Translations under genes and position numbers: made by a program
Notes under the pieces: model-generated
What the model saw: the letters and a program-made list of their open reading frames with translations, nothing else
Told to the model about the DNA's origin: nothing
Database searches by the model: none
Assembly (NCBI GenBank): GCA_021234155.1
Contig: JAJEKV010000078.1
Coordinates: 4,003,225 to 4,067,224, forward strand
Direction: 5' to 3'
From: Isoetes taiwanensis
Lineage: Eukaryota; Streptophyta; Lycopodiopsida; Isoetales; Isoetaceae
DNA length: 64,000 nt
Part shown: positions 13,200 to 25,704 of the stretch, in pieces
How the letters are laid out: every line of letters starts with the position of its first letter
Position numbering within the stretch: position 1 is the first letter of the stretch

Positions 13200-13990
13200 G
13201 GTGTCATCCAACGAAGTTCCTATAAAGATTCTCTAAGATTCTCCAAAGACTCTAGAAAAATTTCCCTAGATATTATGAGATTCCATCAATGTTCGCTTAT
13301 ATTCCCCAAAATCCGCGGATGTTTCCTCGAGGAATTGTACAAATTCGAGTAGAAGTCAATTTTAAAGTCATGCGATGAAGATTCTATAGAGATTTGCCAA
13401 GATTCCACCAAGATTCTCTAGATACTCAAAGATTTTATGAAGATTCCCTTAGATTCCTTTAGATTCTTAAAGATTCTCTTGAGATTCCCTAAATTCCCAA
13501 AGATTATCCTAAGATTCCTCAAGATTCCATGTAGATTCTTCAAGATTTCCTTAGATTCTATGAAGATCCCCTTGTAGAACACACCTAGTGTCAAAGATTC
13601 CCCTAGATCCCTTTGGAATCTCCTCTGCGATTCCCTAAGATTCCATAAAGATCCCCCTAGATTCTTAAGGTTCTATAAAGATTCCCTAGATTTTCAAAGA
13701 TTATTTGAAGATTCGTTTAGATTCCCAAGATTCTATGTAGATTCTTATAGATTCCCTTAAGTTCTATGAAGATCCTATTAGATCTCTAAGATTCCATCGA
13801 GATTTCCCTTGATTCTTAAACCTTTTTGAAGGTTTTCTTAGATTCCCTAGATTCTTTTTGAGATTCCCATAAATTCCTTAAGATTCTCTTGAGATTCCTT
13901 GATTTTCAAAGATTATCCCAATATCTCTCAAATTCCCTTAGATTCTATGAATATTCCCTAGATTATCCAACATTGCGGAATGATGCCAAA
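13200..13990. repeat. GAATCTT repeat block, inverted copy
   Basis: About 780 bp of imperfect AAGATTCCCTTAGATTCTATAAAG units, the reverse complement of the block at 3200-4640. Just left of it, ATATATACAAGTTATTGTACTATGAGGG (13145-13172) resembles the central segment at 4658-4686, so the two blocks share internal architecture. Confidence 0.85.
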
Positions 13991-13999
13991 CCACTACTC

Positions 14000-16900
14000 A
14001 TTAGAAAGCATTTGATGAGAGGAATCCAAAGGCGTGAGTCCCACTTTGATCCGAGACCTCCACCGCAAAATAAAGTTGTTTGAAGGCGACGCAAAAAAAG
14101 AAGCTTCCAAGAAAGCTTCATAATTAATGAGTTGTCACCTCATTATTTTTCATTAAATAAAGGGTGCCACCTCACCTCCTTCAATATAAAAATTCTAATT
14201 TATTATAAAAAATGAATGGCTAGGATTTATCCTCCCCCTTTTGATCTAACGGTTAAGATTGGTTGCACCAAATCCACTTTTCAGGAAGCTTCCTTGCACT
14301 TTCCTTATAAAAATTAAGGGCCATGATTTCTCCTCCCCTTTTGATCCGATGGCTTAAAGACATGGTGCATGCCTCTATGCATGCCCCCATCATATTTATA
14401 TGCCCATGCATGACCTCTCCCACGAGGTGGCGACATCATGGCCCTCCATCTCCAATCTGGACGGCCGGCATTAATCTCTATATAGCATGGGTACATCCTT
14501 TCCTGGCACACATAGAAAGGATATATATATATATCTCTAAATATATAATTATAATATGGAGGCTAATGAGATACTTATAGAAAATTGATATTTTTGCTTA
14601 GAGTTGTATACGTGTAAGCCTTTAAAATTATGGGGGAGGTGACTACACCTTCGGAAGTTGGACGATAGATATATTCTCAAGTTTCTTGAAGCTTCATGTG
14701 GGTGTTAGGGATGCTGTTCTTTAAGCTTCCGGATTGTCTGATTATATAAAAGAAGGAGAAGCACAAAGTTCAAACCCGGATGGGTCGAGATAGATTGGGC
14801 AACCGAGATATTAGGTGGAGGAAAGGGTTTGTGGAGGAATCGACCCAGGATCCTACATCGTCCGGAATTCCTATTGGCGGCGAACCCATGGATCGGGCCA
14901 AAGATCTCAAGGCCCACATTTTTTTTAATTCTTGAACCTCGAAGGATCAAGGGCGAGCTCAGAGTTCCCGTGGTCACCGTTAAAAGACGGTTTGTGTAGA
15001 GGATGCTACCGTGAAAGCTATATTGGGGTTTCAAACTTTAAATCGAAGCTTGGTTTTGAGTCTCATTCCGTGGTGTAAAGCTTTTTTCTCCCTTTTTTTT
15101 GTCGCGAATCTCGCTGAGATACTTATAACCTTTGACGAAGAAATGTTGCTCGTTTTAGAGATGCTTTCGTGCAAGTTTATTGGAGGTTTAAACTATATGG
15201 TTGTTGCTTTCACGTTCTACATTGCTTCTCTTTGCCAAAGATCCTCTTCAGATAGGTCTTTTTTTTCTACTTGGGTTGTTGTTCCACCCTCGAATTTGAG
15301 TCATAATTAGAGTTCCCTTCTGTTTAAATCGAACCTCAATTATCGTTATTAGACAGTAATTTGCATCCGATTCAAAAATCCTAAGAGTATGGCCTTTGTG
15401 CTTGCAAATTCTTTGTTTGGGCCCTGTAAGTGACCAACATAGACCGAAACAGATTGGAAAGAACACTACGAGTCCGGGTCCCAAATGTCTATTTGAGTGT
15501 ACCTCATGTTTAAAGCATAATCATGGCCTAGCTATTTTCTTTGTATTTTGAAATCTGAACTTGGTGGAACAAGAGGCTAAGGAATAGATTCATTGTTTTT
15601 GAAGTTTGCAGGGAACAGTAGGCTTAGGAATAGATTCATTGTCTTTGGATTTTGTAGGCAAAGTTAACTTCCGGCAAATTTGAATCAAAAGAAGACGTTG
15701 GAGGGACATAAACCCGCTCATTAAAGAGCTTGCTAAGGTAACTTAAAAAAAAAACTGTCACAAAATTGCAGAAGATTGTCTATACTATACAAAATTGCTG
15801 ATTTCTCTGTTCCATGATACTTAAAAACCCATTTCTTCATTTGCTGCCTTTAGTAACATAGTTAATCTCAGAATGTTCAATCAGCCAGTTCGTTGTCTTC
15901 AAACATTCGAACATCTCCTTTGCCTCGCAAAATTCAATCAATGAGGTAAACAATATATGTCATCTAATACGATGTTGTCACCGACTACAACTCACGGATA
16001 CCAAGAATTACCCGCTCCTTCACTTTGGCTTCATCATATTCTTGAACGCTTGAATTTCGCAATCGCATCTTTCACCTCCTTATCTAGTTCTCGCATCGAT
16101 AATCGCAAACAGGAATTTGCAAACATTAGCTAAACAACCTATTTTGTTAGGGTCAGGTGCAATCAAGGGAACCCGTTTGTGATTTAAGGTAAAACCGTAA
16201 CCGTGGATATTTTAGAACACCTTTGGGTGAAGACCTAAGGAAACAATTTGATAAGCAAAGATGGTGAAAGTAGGAATCACCTCAAGTTTCTCAAGTTTGA
16301 ATATCTCTGCGGCAGTTAAAGAAGAGATTGCTTCACGTAGCCTCGAAATCGATCTTTCGAGCCCGCAAATAATTGACCATCTCTGCACTTGACAAAGAAA
16401 CAACTTGGTCTTTACTGCTTTTGCCACTAGCCCGCAAATATATAGCAAGATATCAACATGCATCCTCGAGCACAAAATATAAACAAAGATTGCACTGCGG
16501 GGTGATTTCCACCGCACCGATTCACCTTGGCAAGATACATCCGACGGCCTTGCTCTTCTAATAACGAATTAGGAATATCTACTACCTAATCTGAATAAAA
16601 GGGTAAACAAAAAGTTCTTATCAAAAGGAGCCATAGGAAAACACATCCGTAATCTAAGTTTATGAGAAAATACTTTTGACAATTCTAATATGTAACAAAC
16701 CGCTTGAAGCTTGCCAACTACCATCGCTATAACTTCTACCTATATTAATGTGCCCGCTTAAATCGGCCAAATGAGACCGGATTATCGTTGTTCTTAACCC
16801 AACTCTTTTGTGATGGTCTCATACGAACTCAAGGGGAACATCATGCTATCTCGGAGCTTTGGCCTTGAACAAGGCATATCAGAACATCCAACCCCACATT

Positions 16901-17455
16901 CGTTGGATCAAAAAACAGCTACCCTATTCCGCTCCGGTTTATGGTTGCCTCTACTTAACCTGAATTGAGTATCATACATGACAAGTATCATACATGACAC
17001 TAATCGTTTTCAATTATGGTCTCAAGGACTCCCAACAGCTCAACTCCGGATCTACTCGAACATCACAGGAATTTATGCAGTTTGGTTGCCCAACAAGCAG
17101 CGATAAAGCCCACATGGACAGGCGTTCACTTAACAAAAATAATGTAAAACAACGAAAGATTGTCGAGTGATATGTGAATATCCAAACAGTCAATCTTACA
17201 GGGATCAGAGAAATCAAAGGGGATCACCTTTAAATAACACAGATAATTTCAGTTTCTTTGTGCTGCCAGCTGCCCCTACTTTCATCAAGAGATGTTTGTG
17301 CTTTCTACAATGCAGATTCCTTGAGAAGCTTCTACGTATGTTTTTCTCTAACTATCTGTTTCCTGATGGAAAAAATCATGTGCTATCTTTAGTTTTTGGG
17401 CTTTAGATCTTTAATTTATGTGCAGATAAATATGCTGCTTTGTTATGGAGGCTCA
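14000..17455. other. Spacer, no recognised gene
   Basis: Short open frames only. Minus-strand traces such as MRELDKEVKDAIAKFKRSRI (about 16100-16035) and the region 16210-16517 look coding-like in broken frames but match nothing I can name. 14210-14360 holds two copies of a CCTCCCCTTTTGATC motif. Confidence 0.4.
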
Positions 17456-17466
17456 AGAGCCATGTT

Positions 17467-17680
17467 CACTGTTGGGCAAATTCCGGGGTAGAGAAGGGTT
17501 GTTCCGGTTGAAACTAAGAATTTCCGGTTGAGTTAGCGCATTGCAGGAAAAATTCCGGTGGATTTTTATGCATATTTGTATAAGAATGATACAAATTTCC
17601 GATTGGGAATTGAAAATATCCGCTATTTGATGAAAGAGCAGAAAATTTTCGATTGGGTTTAAAAACTTTGCCCAACACTG
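17467..17680. mobile_element. 214-bp hAT-type MITE
   Basis: Terminal inverted repeats CACTGTTGGGCAAA (17467-17480) and, reverse-complemented, CAGTGTTGGGCAAA (17667-17680) match at 13 of 14 positions. They are flanked by a perfect 8-bp target duplication GCCATGTT (17459-17466 and 17681-17688). The 8-bp duplication and the CA.TGTTGGGC ends are typical of hAT DNA transposons. The interior is non-coding and rich in TTCCGGTTG and TTTCCGATTGGG. It depends on a transposase encoded elsewhere. Confidence 0.92.
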
Positions 17681-17994
17681 GCCATGTTACTCACAATTTC
17701 AACGCGGATTTCATAGAAAACCTTACCACCTATCTCAAATGTCAATGAATTTATTGCGGACATCAAACAAACGCTGAGTTATGGGAGATTCACATCATTT
17801 TGTGGTCTAATGAAACATTGAAATTTATTTCCATACTGTACATAAGATAAATTCACGGGAACAAATTCAAGCAAAATTCCTAAGCAAAATTCCTATCTCC
17901 CCTACTTACAGACAAAAGTACCTTTGAGGTCGTTCTTGATTTTTTTTCAAATTTAGGAGGGACACCGGATTTCATGTATCCCTACCAATATATT

Positions 17995-18085
17995 AAAATA
18001 TAAGATAAAGAGTTTAATATAGGGTTTAGATGCTATTTTAAAATATAAGATAAAGAGTTTAATATAGGGTTCGAGATGCTATTTT
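17995..18085. repeat. 45-bp tandem duplication
   Basis: AAAATATAAGATAAAGAG..ATATAGGGTT..GATGCTATTTT occurs twice head to tail, at 17995 and 18040, with one or two differences. Confidence 0.93.
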
Positions 18086-18347
18086 GGTCCCATCGACATC
18101 GGATTCTTGAAATGTTTGTCTACTTCACTCTTGAAGTGTTTGTTCATCGTGGTTACTTAATGGCCTCTATGTTACCGATGCTTGCTTTTGTAACTATTTT
18201 GATTGTTTGTGTCCAACACATTAAGCCCATGCCCCTCCTAATTAGTTCATAAAACTAAAATGCTAATTTTATATGCAACATCGCCGAGTATATAATTGAT
18301 TTTGATTTTGCATTAACAAAGCTAAGTTAAAAGTCATACAAAGGCAT

Positions 18348-18422
18348 CTATGTAAGTGAGTTCAGAAGAGAAATGTTTCTGCGTACGCTGCCTATGTAAG
18401 TGAGTTCAGAAGAGAAATGTTT
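18348..18422. repeat. 44-bp offset tandem duplication
   Basis: CTATGTAAGTGAGTTCAGAA and the next 11 bases are repeated exactly at 18348 and 18392. Confidence 0.93.
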
Positions 18423-18560
18423 GGCGGCGGCCTTGGCCGCGATAAAAATTTTGTCATACCATATATAAAGCAAAGAACATTTCGTTCTTAAAAAAAATGG
18501 GGAAGTATTTTTTGGGCCGAGCACGTACTGGCCCCGACACGTATGTGTCCATTGCATTTT
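18415..18560. repeat. Repeat copy A of a TATA-containing segment
   Basis: GGCGGCCTTGGCCGCGATAA, then ATATATAAAGC, ACATTTCGTTC, GGGCCGAG and CACGTATGTG, is shared in order with 20340-20490. The TATA-like and CACGT elements give it a promoter-like look, but no gene follows directly. Confidence 0.7.
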
Positions 18561-18600
18561 TCAATTCCAATAAAAAGAAAAATCTCCAGCCGCCCGCCAT

Positions 18601-18660
18601 GCACTCACTTATTCAAGGCATTAATTTGGCGTGCACTCACTTATTCAAGGCATTAATTTG
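18601..18660. repeat. 32-bp tandem duplication
   Basis: GCACTCACTTATTCAAGGCA plus TTAATTTG is present at 18601-18628 and exactly again at 18633-18660. Confidence 0.93.
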
Positions 18661-20089
18661 TGTCGACATTTAGGAGCATTTATGGCGGATTTATGAGCAT
18701 TTATGTTCTTCCTACTGATGTTATCTCTTCCTCCATACAAAGACAACCGGCCGGAATTTGATGCTCCAAACCACCAAATCTTTCGCTGCTAGATTGCGAT
18801 GACTGAATGAGATAAACCCATCAAATTTAATCGATGTAAGAAGAGCATGCCTTCAAATGACAGAGTACATAAAAGGGAATCGGGCCAATCCAACTACCAA
18901 GTAGGTCCGATAAGGATAAGCAGCAATGCAAGAGCGTAACCCACAGAGAAATTCATGGTATCGGAGGGAAGATATTAGATTGGAAGAAAAAATTGGATGG
19001 GAAGGAAGATCGGCAAGGAATTGAGCGTAAAAGGGAGGATTTATGGGGAATTGAGGTCCGGCCGGCTGCAGTTAGCCAGCAGGAGCAAGTGGGCGGGATT
19101 AAATTCAAATAGGGAGCTATGGTCACGGAGATGGGCATTTGTGTGGGTTTTATATTTGGGGGACATCCGAGAGGCCTAATTGGGTCTAACTGGGTCCGCT
19201 CTTAGCCGTGATCCACGCTTTGTGGATTACAAACCCAAGAGACTAAGCCAATGGAATGATGCATTAAACTTAATTCATGAAGGCAAAAAGCAGTCCGATA
19301 CAAGATAGCATGATTTGCACACTTTCTCAAAAACCCCAAAAACGGTGGCATTCACATAGGAAACCAAAGTCAAGCAAGGGAAGGAAGATTTCTGAGTATT
19401 TGAAATTCTATCAAACTCTTGAAGGTAAAGATTTGTATGTATGAAAGTTATTGATCCTTCACACAAAAAGAACAAGAGCCGGAAGGAGATCCTCGAAAAA
19501 AAAAGTTTCAAACTTTTTAGGTCCAATTCAAAGGAGCGTAGATGCCCAATTTCAAATGTGCAAAGAAGAGTGGGATTTGATTCAAAATTGATGCCGGATA
19601 TTCAAGGAAATATGATTTCGAAACGAACAAACCCCCGACAGATCAATGCAATTACCGCCAAACAAGGAAGTTGAAAGTTCACAGTATTATCGACAGAGCT
19701 CGTTTCTACCACCGCATTAATTAGGGTGGATTTAGAAGGCAAGAAGTGGAGGACGAAATCAGGCACAAAGCAAACGGATTTGGGGAGGCCAAATGCGTAT
19801 CAACAGTCTGCCCTTCAGATTCGACCCTTCTATCTTTGGATAATATAGTCTTTTTATTGAAGTGTTGTAGATACCTTTTAAAAGCAAACAAATTTCTTAT
19901 ATCATACTCTATGGTGAAAAATGGGATATCCCCTGCATATTCGGAATTTGAAGGTGGAGATTTTGAGAGGAGAAGCATGCATATATATAACAGATTGAAT
20001 AATAGAAAGTCCCTCCAGGCTTGATTCCAGAGGCTTGATTCCGGAGGGTCAACCAAGCCTCTTGGGTGGCCGTAAATGTTCTATGTTCA

Positions 20090-20165
20090 TGGCGATGGTG
20101 GCCTAATGGTCAGACCACTGGATATGGGTGTTCCCCGCCAAGGTTCAAACCCCATTAGCTATCAT
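20090..20165 (+). repeat. tRNA-like Pol III promoter (SINE head or tRNA pseudogene)
   Basis: TGGCCTAATGGTCAGA (from 20099) fits the internal A box and GGTTCAAACCCC (20142-20153) the B box, spaced about 43 bases as in tRNA-derived SINEs. No proper acceptor stem or anticodon arm can be drawn, so it is not a working tRNA. No clear 3' tail was seen. Confidence 0.5.
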
Positions 20166-20339
20166 TGCATGACATGTTTGAAAGAAAAATATATAACACT
20201 TATTATCATTGGGAATGTTATAGTCGTTATGATCAGCAATCTTCTATCGTGCAGGCGTTGAACGCACAGTGAAGAAATGCAGAAATGCAGGTTCAAATCC
20301 TGCATGTTCTAGCTTAAAATAGACAAGACGGGGAAGAAG

Positions 20340-20560
20340 AATGTTTAATGGCGGCCTTGGCTGCCGCGATAAGTTTCTTGTATATATATATATAAGGCAG
20401 ATACATTTGTTCCCATTAAAAATTGGCTCCTAATATTTCTGGGCTGAGAAGAGCCCTCAGGGTGGCCACGTCTATTTATTTAGACTTTTCTAAAATAAGA
20501 AAAAAAAACAACCCCAGTGCTCGACACGTGCATGGTCGCCACATGGTCTTCCCCTTTCTT
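20340..20560 (+). promoter_or_regulatory. Promoter-like segment, repeat copy B
   Basis: Second copy of the segment at 18415-18560 (GGCGGCCTTGGCTGCCGCGATAA, TATATATATATAAGGCAG, ACATTTGTTC), followed by a G-box CACGTG (20526-20531) and an RY-like GCATGG. Such elements occur in plant promoters. No convincing downstream coding region was found in 20560-22000, so the assignment is tentative. Confidence 0.35.
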
Positions 20561-22030
20561 GCTCTCCAAGCAATCAACTGTGGCAGAGTATGAATTACGA
20601 TGTTTGATGCTCCTTTATTTCTTGCCATAGCCATTCCTTTCCATATTTTGCCCCACTGTTTCCTGCCCATCCATTGTTTCTGCTCCTTTCCTTCTCAGAT
20701 CTGCAAGTAAGAAGCAGTTGTGCATGCTGCTCATCAAGTCTGCTGCAGAACATTTAATATGTAATACTTCTTGGATATTTTTCGGAGATCCAGCAAGGCC
20801 GGCCCGGTCTGTGCCCTGCTCCTGCTCTTTTGCTTTCTTTCTGCTCTGATATGTCACTTCATTTCTGCTGTACTTTAAAAGCTTTATGCAAAGGAAGAAA
20901 ATTTTGGAAAGAAGGGAGCCCTGCCTTGTGCCTATTCAAGAAGCCGCCAGACATTCTCTGCAATCGATCGCCCTGCTATGACCTGCATAAATATACAAGA
21001 AGGGCGTAAGCACAAGTATTTTGCCACCGCCATACCTGCTGCCATTTTCTTTTGCAAGATTCCATGCCAAGCTTCTGTTCCCTGTTCTAAATCGTCCGAC
21101 CTGCAAAAGAAAGCAGAAAGGCAGATGAAAAGGAATGATCTCGGAAGGCAGCCAGCCATGGCCAAGCTCTTTTGGGGATCTGAGGCAGTGACCAGGTTGT
21201 GGATGTGGTGTATAAGAAGAAGAGAAAAAGAGAATGAAGATGCCTCTGCTTGCTGCCGCCCTGATCTGTAAGGCTATCAGATCCCTCAAATAAACCGCCA
21301 TAGTACCTGTTTGCTGCTGCTGACCTGTTTGCTGCCGCCGATTTGCGCAAGAAAATAAAGAGGCTGAAGATCCATCGTCACCTGCAAGCAATAGATGGGA
21401 AGAAAGCAGATAAGAAGAGAGGAAGTCGCCAAAGCCACAGCTGCCGCCCACGTCCAAGGAAAAAGGAAAATTTTCCCCTTTTTTTTCTTTTTTTACCATG
21501 TTTCTCTGCCATGTTCTTATCTAGCCTAACGTCTTGCTATTCTCTCATTTTGCTTGGCATGCCAGGTACCATGGCAGAAACAGAGAGAAAAATGATGATA
21601 TGGGACAAGATCTAAGTGCAGAATAGTAGGACATATCCGATGAGGATTTGGCTATGGCGTGGAGCTCCTCGTGTGGAGATTTTGCGAGCCAGGGATCGAG
21701 AAAATAAAAGGAAGAGGAAAACTGAAAACCAGTGATTTTTTGAGGGTGAAGGGCCTGACGGGCGAGACGGGGGGTGACGGGCGTGATGGGCTGGGCTCAC
21801 GAGGCATGAGAGAGGATGGGCCGTTTCCTCATTTTAAATTTTGGAAAAGCAACCCTATTATTAATAATTAATTAATTTGTTAATTAGGTGAAATTTATAT
21901 ATAATTATTGGATGGGGCTAAATTTGAATTTTTTGCTATGGGTTACATGGATGACCCATGAGTGCATTGAAAATTAAGAACGTTGGGGCTTAGCTATTTA
22001 TGCCATATGTATTTGACCCTTAAGCTATTG
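20560..22030. other. Purine/pyrimidine-skewed spacer
   Basis: Rich in AAGAAAGCAGA- and TGCTGCTGACCTG-like words. It produces long open frames on both strands (up to 187 codons on minus) that overlap each other and show no domain. I read this as compositional bias, not coding. Confidence 0.5.
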
Positions 22031-22036
22031 ATAACA

Positions 22037-22975
22037 GGAAAATCATTGGGTAGCATGAATGATCTATATTCATGGCAACCAGCGTGGAGTTGCATATATT
22101 TCTTTTGGACAGTGGGTTGTTGTTATTATAGTTTATGTTTTTGTGTATCATATGTTAGAACCCCCAAGAGAATTCTATGGATTGTTATCAGAAGATGGAA
22201 TTATAGAAGAAACAGAGGAATCTAGTTCGTACATGAATTTGCCCCCATTGTTAAAGCCAAAATGGCCTAGGGTAACAGATGCACAGACAGAGCATACAAA
22301 AACTCCCTTTTTGTATAGAATATTCAGGCAAGGGTCATTTATGGATTCTTTTAAATCTGAGCCAGAAAATGAGAAAGTAGGATGTATGGCAGCACCAAGA
22401 GTGGCAAGGAAAATAAGGATAATGGCAGAGAGGACAACTCTGCATCATATATTCCAGCCTCCAACTATGGCATCTCTGCTAGCAATTATCTTAGGTTCAA
22501 TATCTGCAACAAGGGCTATGCTTTTACAGAGACCCGCACCATTTGAATTTGTGATGGACAAATCGACAAGACTTGGATATGCAATGGTGCCATGCATTAT
22601 GTCTTTGGGAGGAATGCTTTGTGGGGGCGTGTTCTTCGTGAGCTTGGGCTGAGAACTACAATTGGAATATGTGTTACAAGGTTGGTTTATTTTGCCTCGG
22701 TAGGAATTGGTGTGGTATCGCCGCAGCCCAAGCTTGGATTTTTTAATTGAATGTGGTGGTATGTATCGATTTGTTCTATTGCTTCAATACAAAGATGCCT
22801 AGTTCAATATTATGTGGTGCTATGACCGGTTTGTATGGCTATGGCAAGAAAGAAGCTTCCTCTGTTTCTATTCGGCAACATATTTTTTCTTGTTAAACCG
22901 TGGAGCGCCTATGCCACCATTTATTTTAAGGTAGTTTTTGGATCTAAATGGGCAAAGACCGATGTAACCACCATT
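22037..22975 (+). pseudogene. PILS2/6-like auxin transport facilitator, broken 5'-truncated copy
   Basis: PIN-LIKES proteins are ER-membrane carriers that control intracellular auxin. The segment starts in the central loop (RGVAYISFGQWV..VYHMLEPP, 22090-22170). It runs through TEHTKTPFLYRIF, then AERTTLHHIFQPPTMASLLAI (22425-22490) and GYAMVPCIMSLGGMLCGG, all strongly PILS2/PILS6-like. A shift in the G run at 22623-22627 breaks the frame; ELGLRTTIG, RLVYFASVGIGVV, then MPSSILCGAMTGLYGYGKKEASS (22795-22863) and IYFKVVF follow in other frames. The N-terminal five-helix half is absent. AACAG at about 22032-22036 could be an old splice acceptor. It covers roughly 300 codons without an intron. Not functional as it stands. 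Confidence 0.85.
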
Positions 22976-22979
22976 ATCA

Positions 22980-25640
22980 AATGTTACTCTTAGATAGATA
23001 GACAATTCAGGGCTTAGAAAAGTCCGTGAAGGTCCATTTCGATGTCTTAGATAGCCGCCAACATTTTCTCTTTTCCTAAGTCTATTATAGGGGAGTTTGT
23101 GTCAAGTTGGAACTGGTGTGAAAATAATTCTCATCTCAAACCATGATGCTTTGCCTTCATATTGAAGAAAATAGTGTAATTTTGAGCATCTCAAAATGGG
23201 GTTCAAAACCGAGATTCACATTGCGAAAGCATCGAAGTTAGACAATGCTACTCTATGTTGTGTTTAAGAATAACATTTAAATAAACCCTTAGGCGCCTCA
23301 CATGTAAATTTTTTCGTATTCACATGCAGTTCATTTGAGATTGGGTTTGACGTTGAGCCGTTTCGTCCACGAATCGCTGGAGCAGCTTTATGTGCTCCAA
23401 CGTTTGACGTCCCAAGAAGTTTTTGCCGGTGACGTGAAGCGCCCCTTATTAACTAAAGGGAAATGCCATTTCAATGTTGAAGTTGTTGATTGGTTAAGAT
23501 TAGATCTTAATAATGATAATCTAAAGGTTTATATTCAAAGCCTTTTGATCACCAATTGTGTAAGATCAAGGGCTACTTTTTGAGAATGATCAATTCCTTC
23601 ACTCATTACTTAAGATGTTGCTCAATGCCATTTTTGATGGTTTTGCATTGCCGGAGTTCAGACGCTTTGGGGTATTTTTTGCATTTTTACATTGGTCAAT
23701 CTAAAATCAATCTAAAAGCCCCATCACCTCACTTGTTTACCGGGTCAAATTAATCAATTTATGGTGAAATGCCATACCATGTGAAGGTAAAGGAGGCCTC
23801 GGTTTATGCCATTAGCTGCATGTTGGGACCTGTAATAATTTTGTACATGAAATGGAGTGGTTAATGTACCGAACATCATCAATCCATTATTTATTTGGCA
23901 AAATAATGGAGAATTGCTATTCCACCTTTTCAATTGGATGCTCATTTACTCGGGTTTAAAGTTGATAGCGCTTCTCATGTTTGTCTAACCGAGCTCTTTT
24001 CCTATGTCTTTGTTGCCTCTTCAATTAATTTCTCACTAGATACATACCAACAGGAGTGAACATTTAGGCCAAATGAAATTTAAATGCCAAAACCTATCAC
24101 TTATGTCGGATGTCGATGCAAAAGAAAGGGGCAACATAATCTAACATGGGTGCATGGTCCGATTGATGCAGTAGCCTCAACCCGCACTGTTGTTGAGGAT
24201 ATTCAAAGCGGTGAAGATTGGCGATAGCGTGAAAAGCCCATATTGTTTGAGACAGATGCACCACTTGAATGTGTTTTGGGATTAAAAACAAAAAGCAATT
24301 GAGCTGAAAACCGACAAATTGCAAGGGAAAATCAATAATGCGAAGCAATCCCGGAGCAAATCCGATTTCTTTGAAACGGTAATGTTTGCAGAAATTTGTT
24401 GTTATCCAAACCAAATTTGGATACTCGTTGGTAACATGAGTCCTGGAATTTTGGATTCATGTTATGGCTCATGTTATTTTGGATTACGCGGTTAAAGGGG
24501 ATAAAAACATCCCCGCTTATCTGATGTAGGGGGGGGCCGGTGTTTATCCCTTAAATCTATCTTTTGAGCATCTTTTGAGCAGCTGCATTGCAAATGCTTT
24601 GAGATCTTCTACACGCCTAGGCCCTGGCACAACTGCAGGCTGCTGCAATTTCTCAAAAATTTGCATTCCATTACTAGTCCAGAGGTGGTTTCAGTTACCC
24701 TGGAAGTCTGGTCGCTCCTTATAAAATTGTTGATCAAGCGGATGTCTTGGAAACATGCAAGAAGACCAATTTCTTGGATAGGAACAGAACAACAAATGAC
24801 CAATATGTTATTTGGTTTCGAGAAGCTTGGCCATACATTCAAGGGCACTTTGGGCAAGACCTTTCGTGATCGCCATTCCGTGAGAGGTTATGGCAAATAA
24901 GACAAAGATGTTAATGATATAAGAGTTCGCGGCCATACTTGGTGATATCCTGCTTACCTCACGGCTTTGTGACAATTTTAAAAGCCGGAGTTTATGCCGG
25001 AATGATTTTTGGGAAGCAAAGGGGTATGCATTTTGTATTTGGCTCCAATTCGAAAGCAAAGTGAAGGATTCGGCCCCCGTAGAATCGTCAATAATGCCCC
25101 CGCAATGGCAGATTACCGATGAGCTTCCTGGGTGACAAAAGATGGCACCATATATTCCATCGATGCCGCCAAATTTGGGATAAATTCATCTTTCCCGAGA
25201 TATGAATTCAAACCTGGGTGTAGACTTCAAATATGATCTTGCCAATGGGAGGCCACCGATGTGCAAGGGGACCTCTATTTTGCTAATGGCATAGTTCTTA
25301 AAGCAAAGCAAGACTTTTTGGTCGTTTGATATTTACCGCCAGCCATCTCTCGGGCAAAGATAGAGAAAAATAGGCAACCGCAGGCTATGGCTTAAACCCT
25401 ATGATCGGGGCTGATATGGCGTGGTAAGCTCTTCCAAAGGGTGCAATTTTCCAAAACCAAACCACCAAATTTAGTCTCGCAAGTGGCGCTTCCCTCCGCT
25501 CAATCTAGGATCTAGACCCGGATTCGCCATAGCCACCTTCGCTTCACGGATGAATGGCGCAAAGCTGGCGACTCGTGAAATATTGAATACTTTGCTTCCA
25601 AGCAAATAATCTCGCGATCCGATTTTGCTTCCAGGCAAAG
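22980..25640. other. Spacer with unassigned coding-like traces
   Basis: No recognised gene. On the minus strand at 25060-24560, phrases such as ITSHGMAITKGLAQSALECMAKLLE and MQIFEKLQQPAVVPGPRRVE appear in broken frames and look like degraded protein-coding sequence of unknown family. Confidence 0.4.
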
Positions 25641-25704
25641 TAATCCCGCCTTCTATTTCAGCAGAGCTCGTCGGAATGGCGCAGAGGAAGTGGAGATCGA
25701 GCAT

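Noticed and set aside
19721-20056. 111-codon minus and 92-codon plus overlapping frames
   Set aside because: Mutually overlapping, no family signature and no splice or promoter support.
20290-20320. B-box-like GGTTCAAATCCTGC, possible second tRNA or SINE
   Set aside because: No A box at proper distance and no cloverleaf. Similar isolated B-box words near 31530 and 47670 were rejected for the same reason.
20936-21499. 187-codon open frame on the minus strand
   Set aside because: Low-complexity Ser/Leu/Phe-rich translation with no domain; open frames overlap on both strands, which reflects base composition.
23335-23583. 82-codon plus-strand frame
   Set aside because: No homology recognised; length is within chance for this composition.
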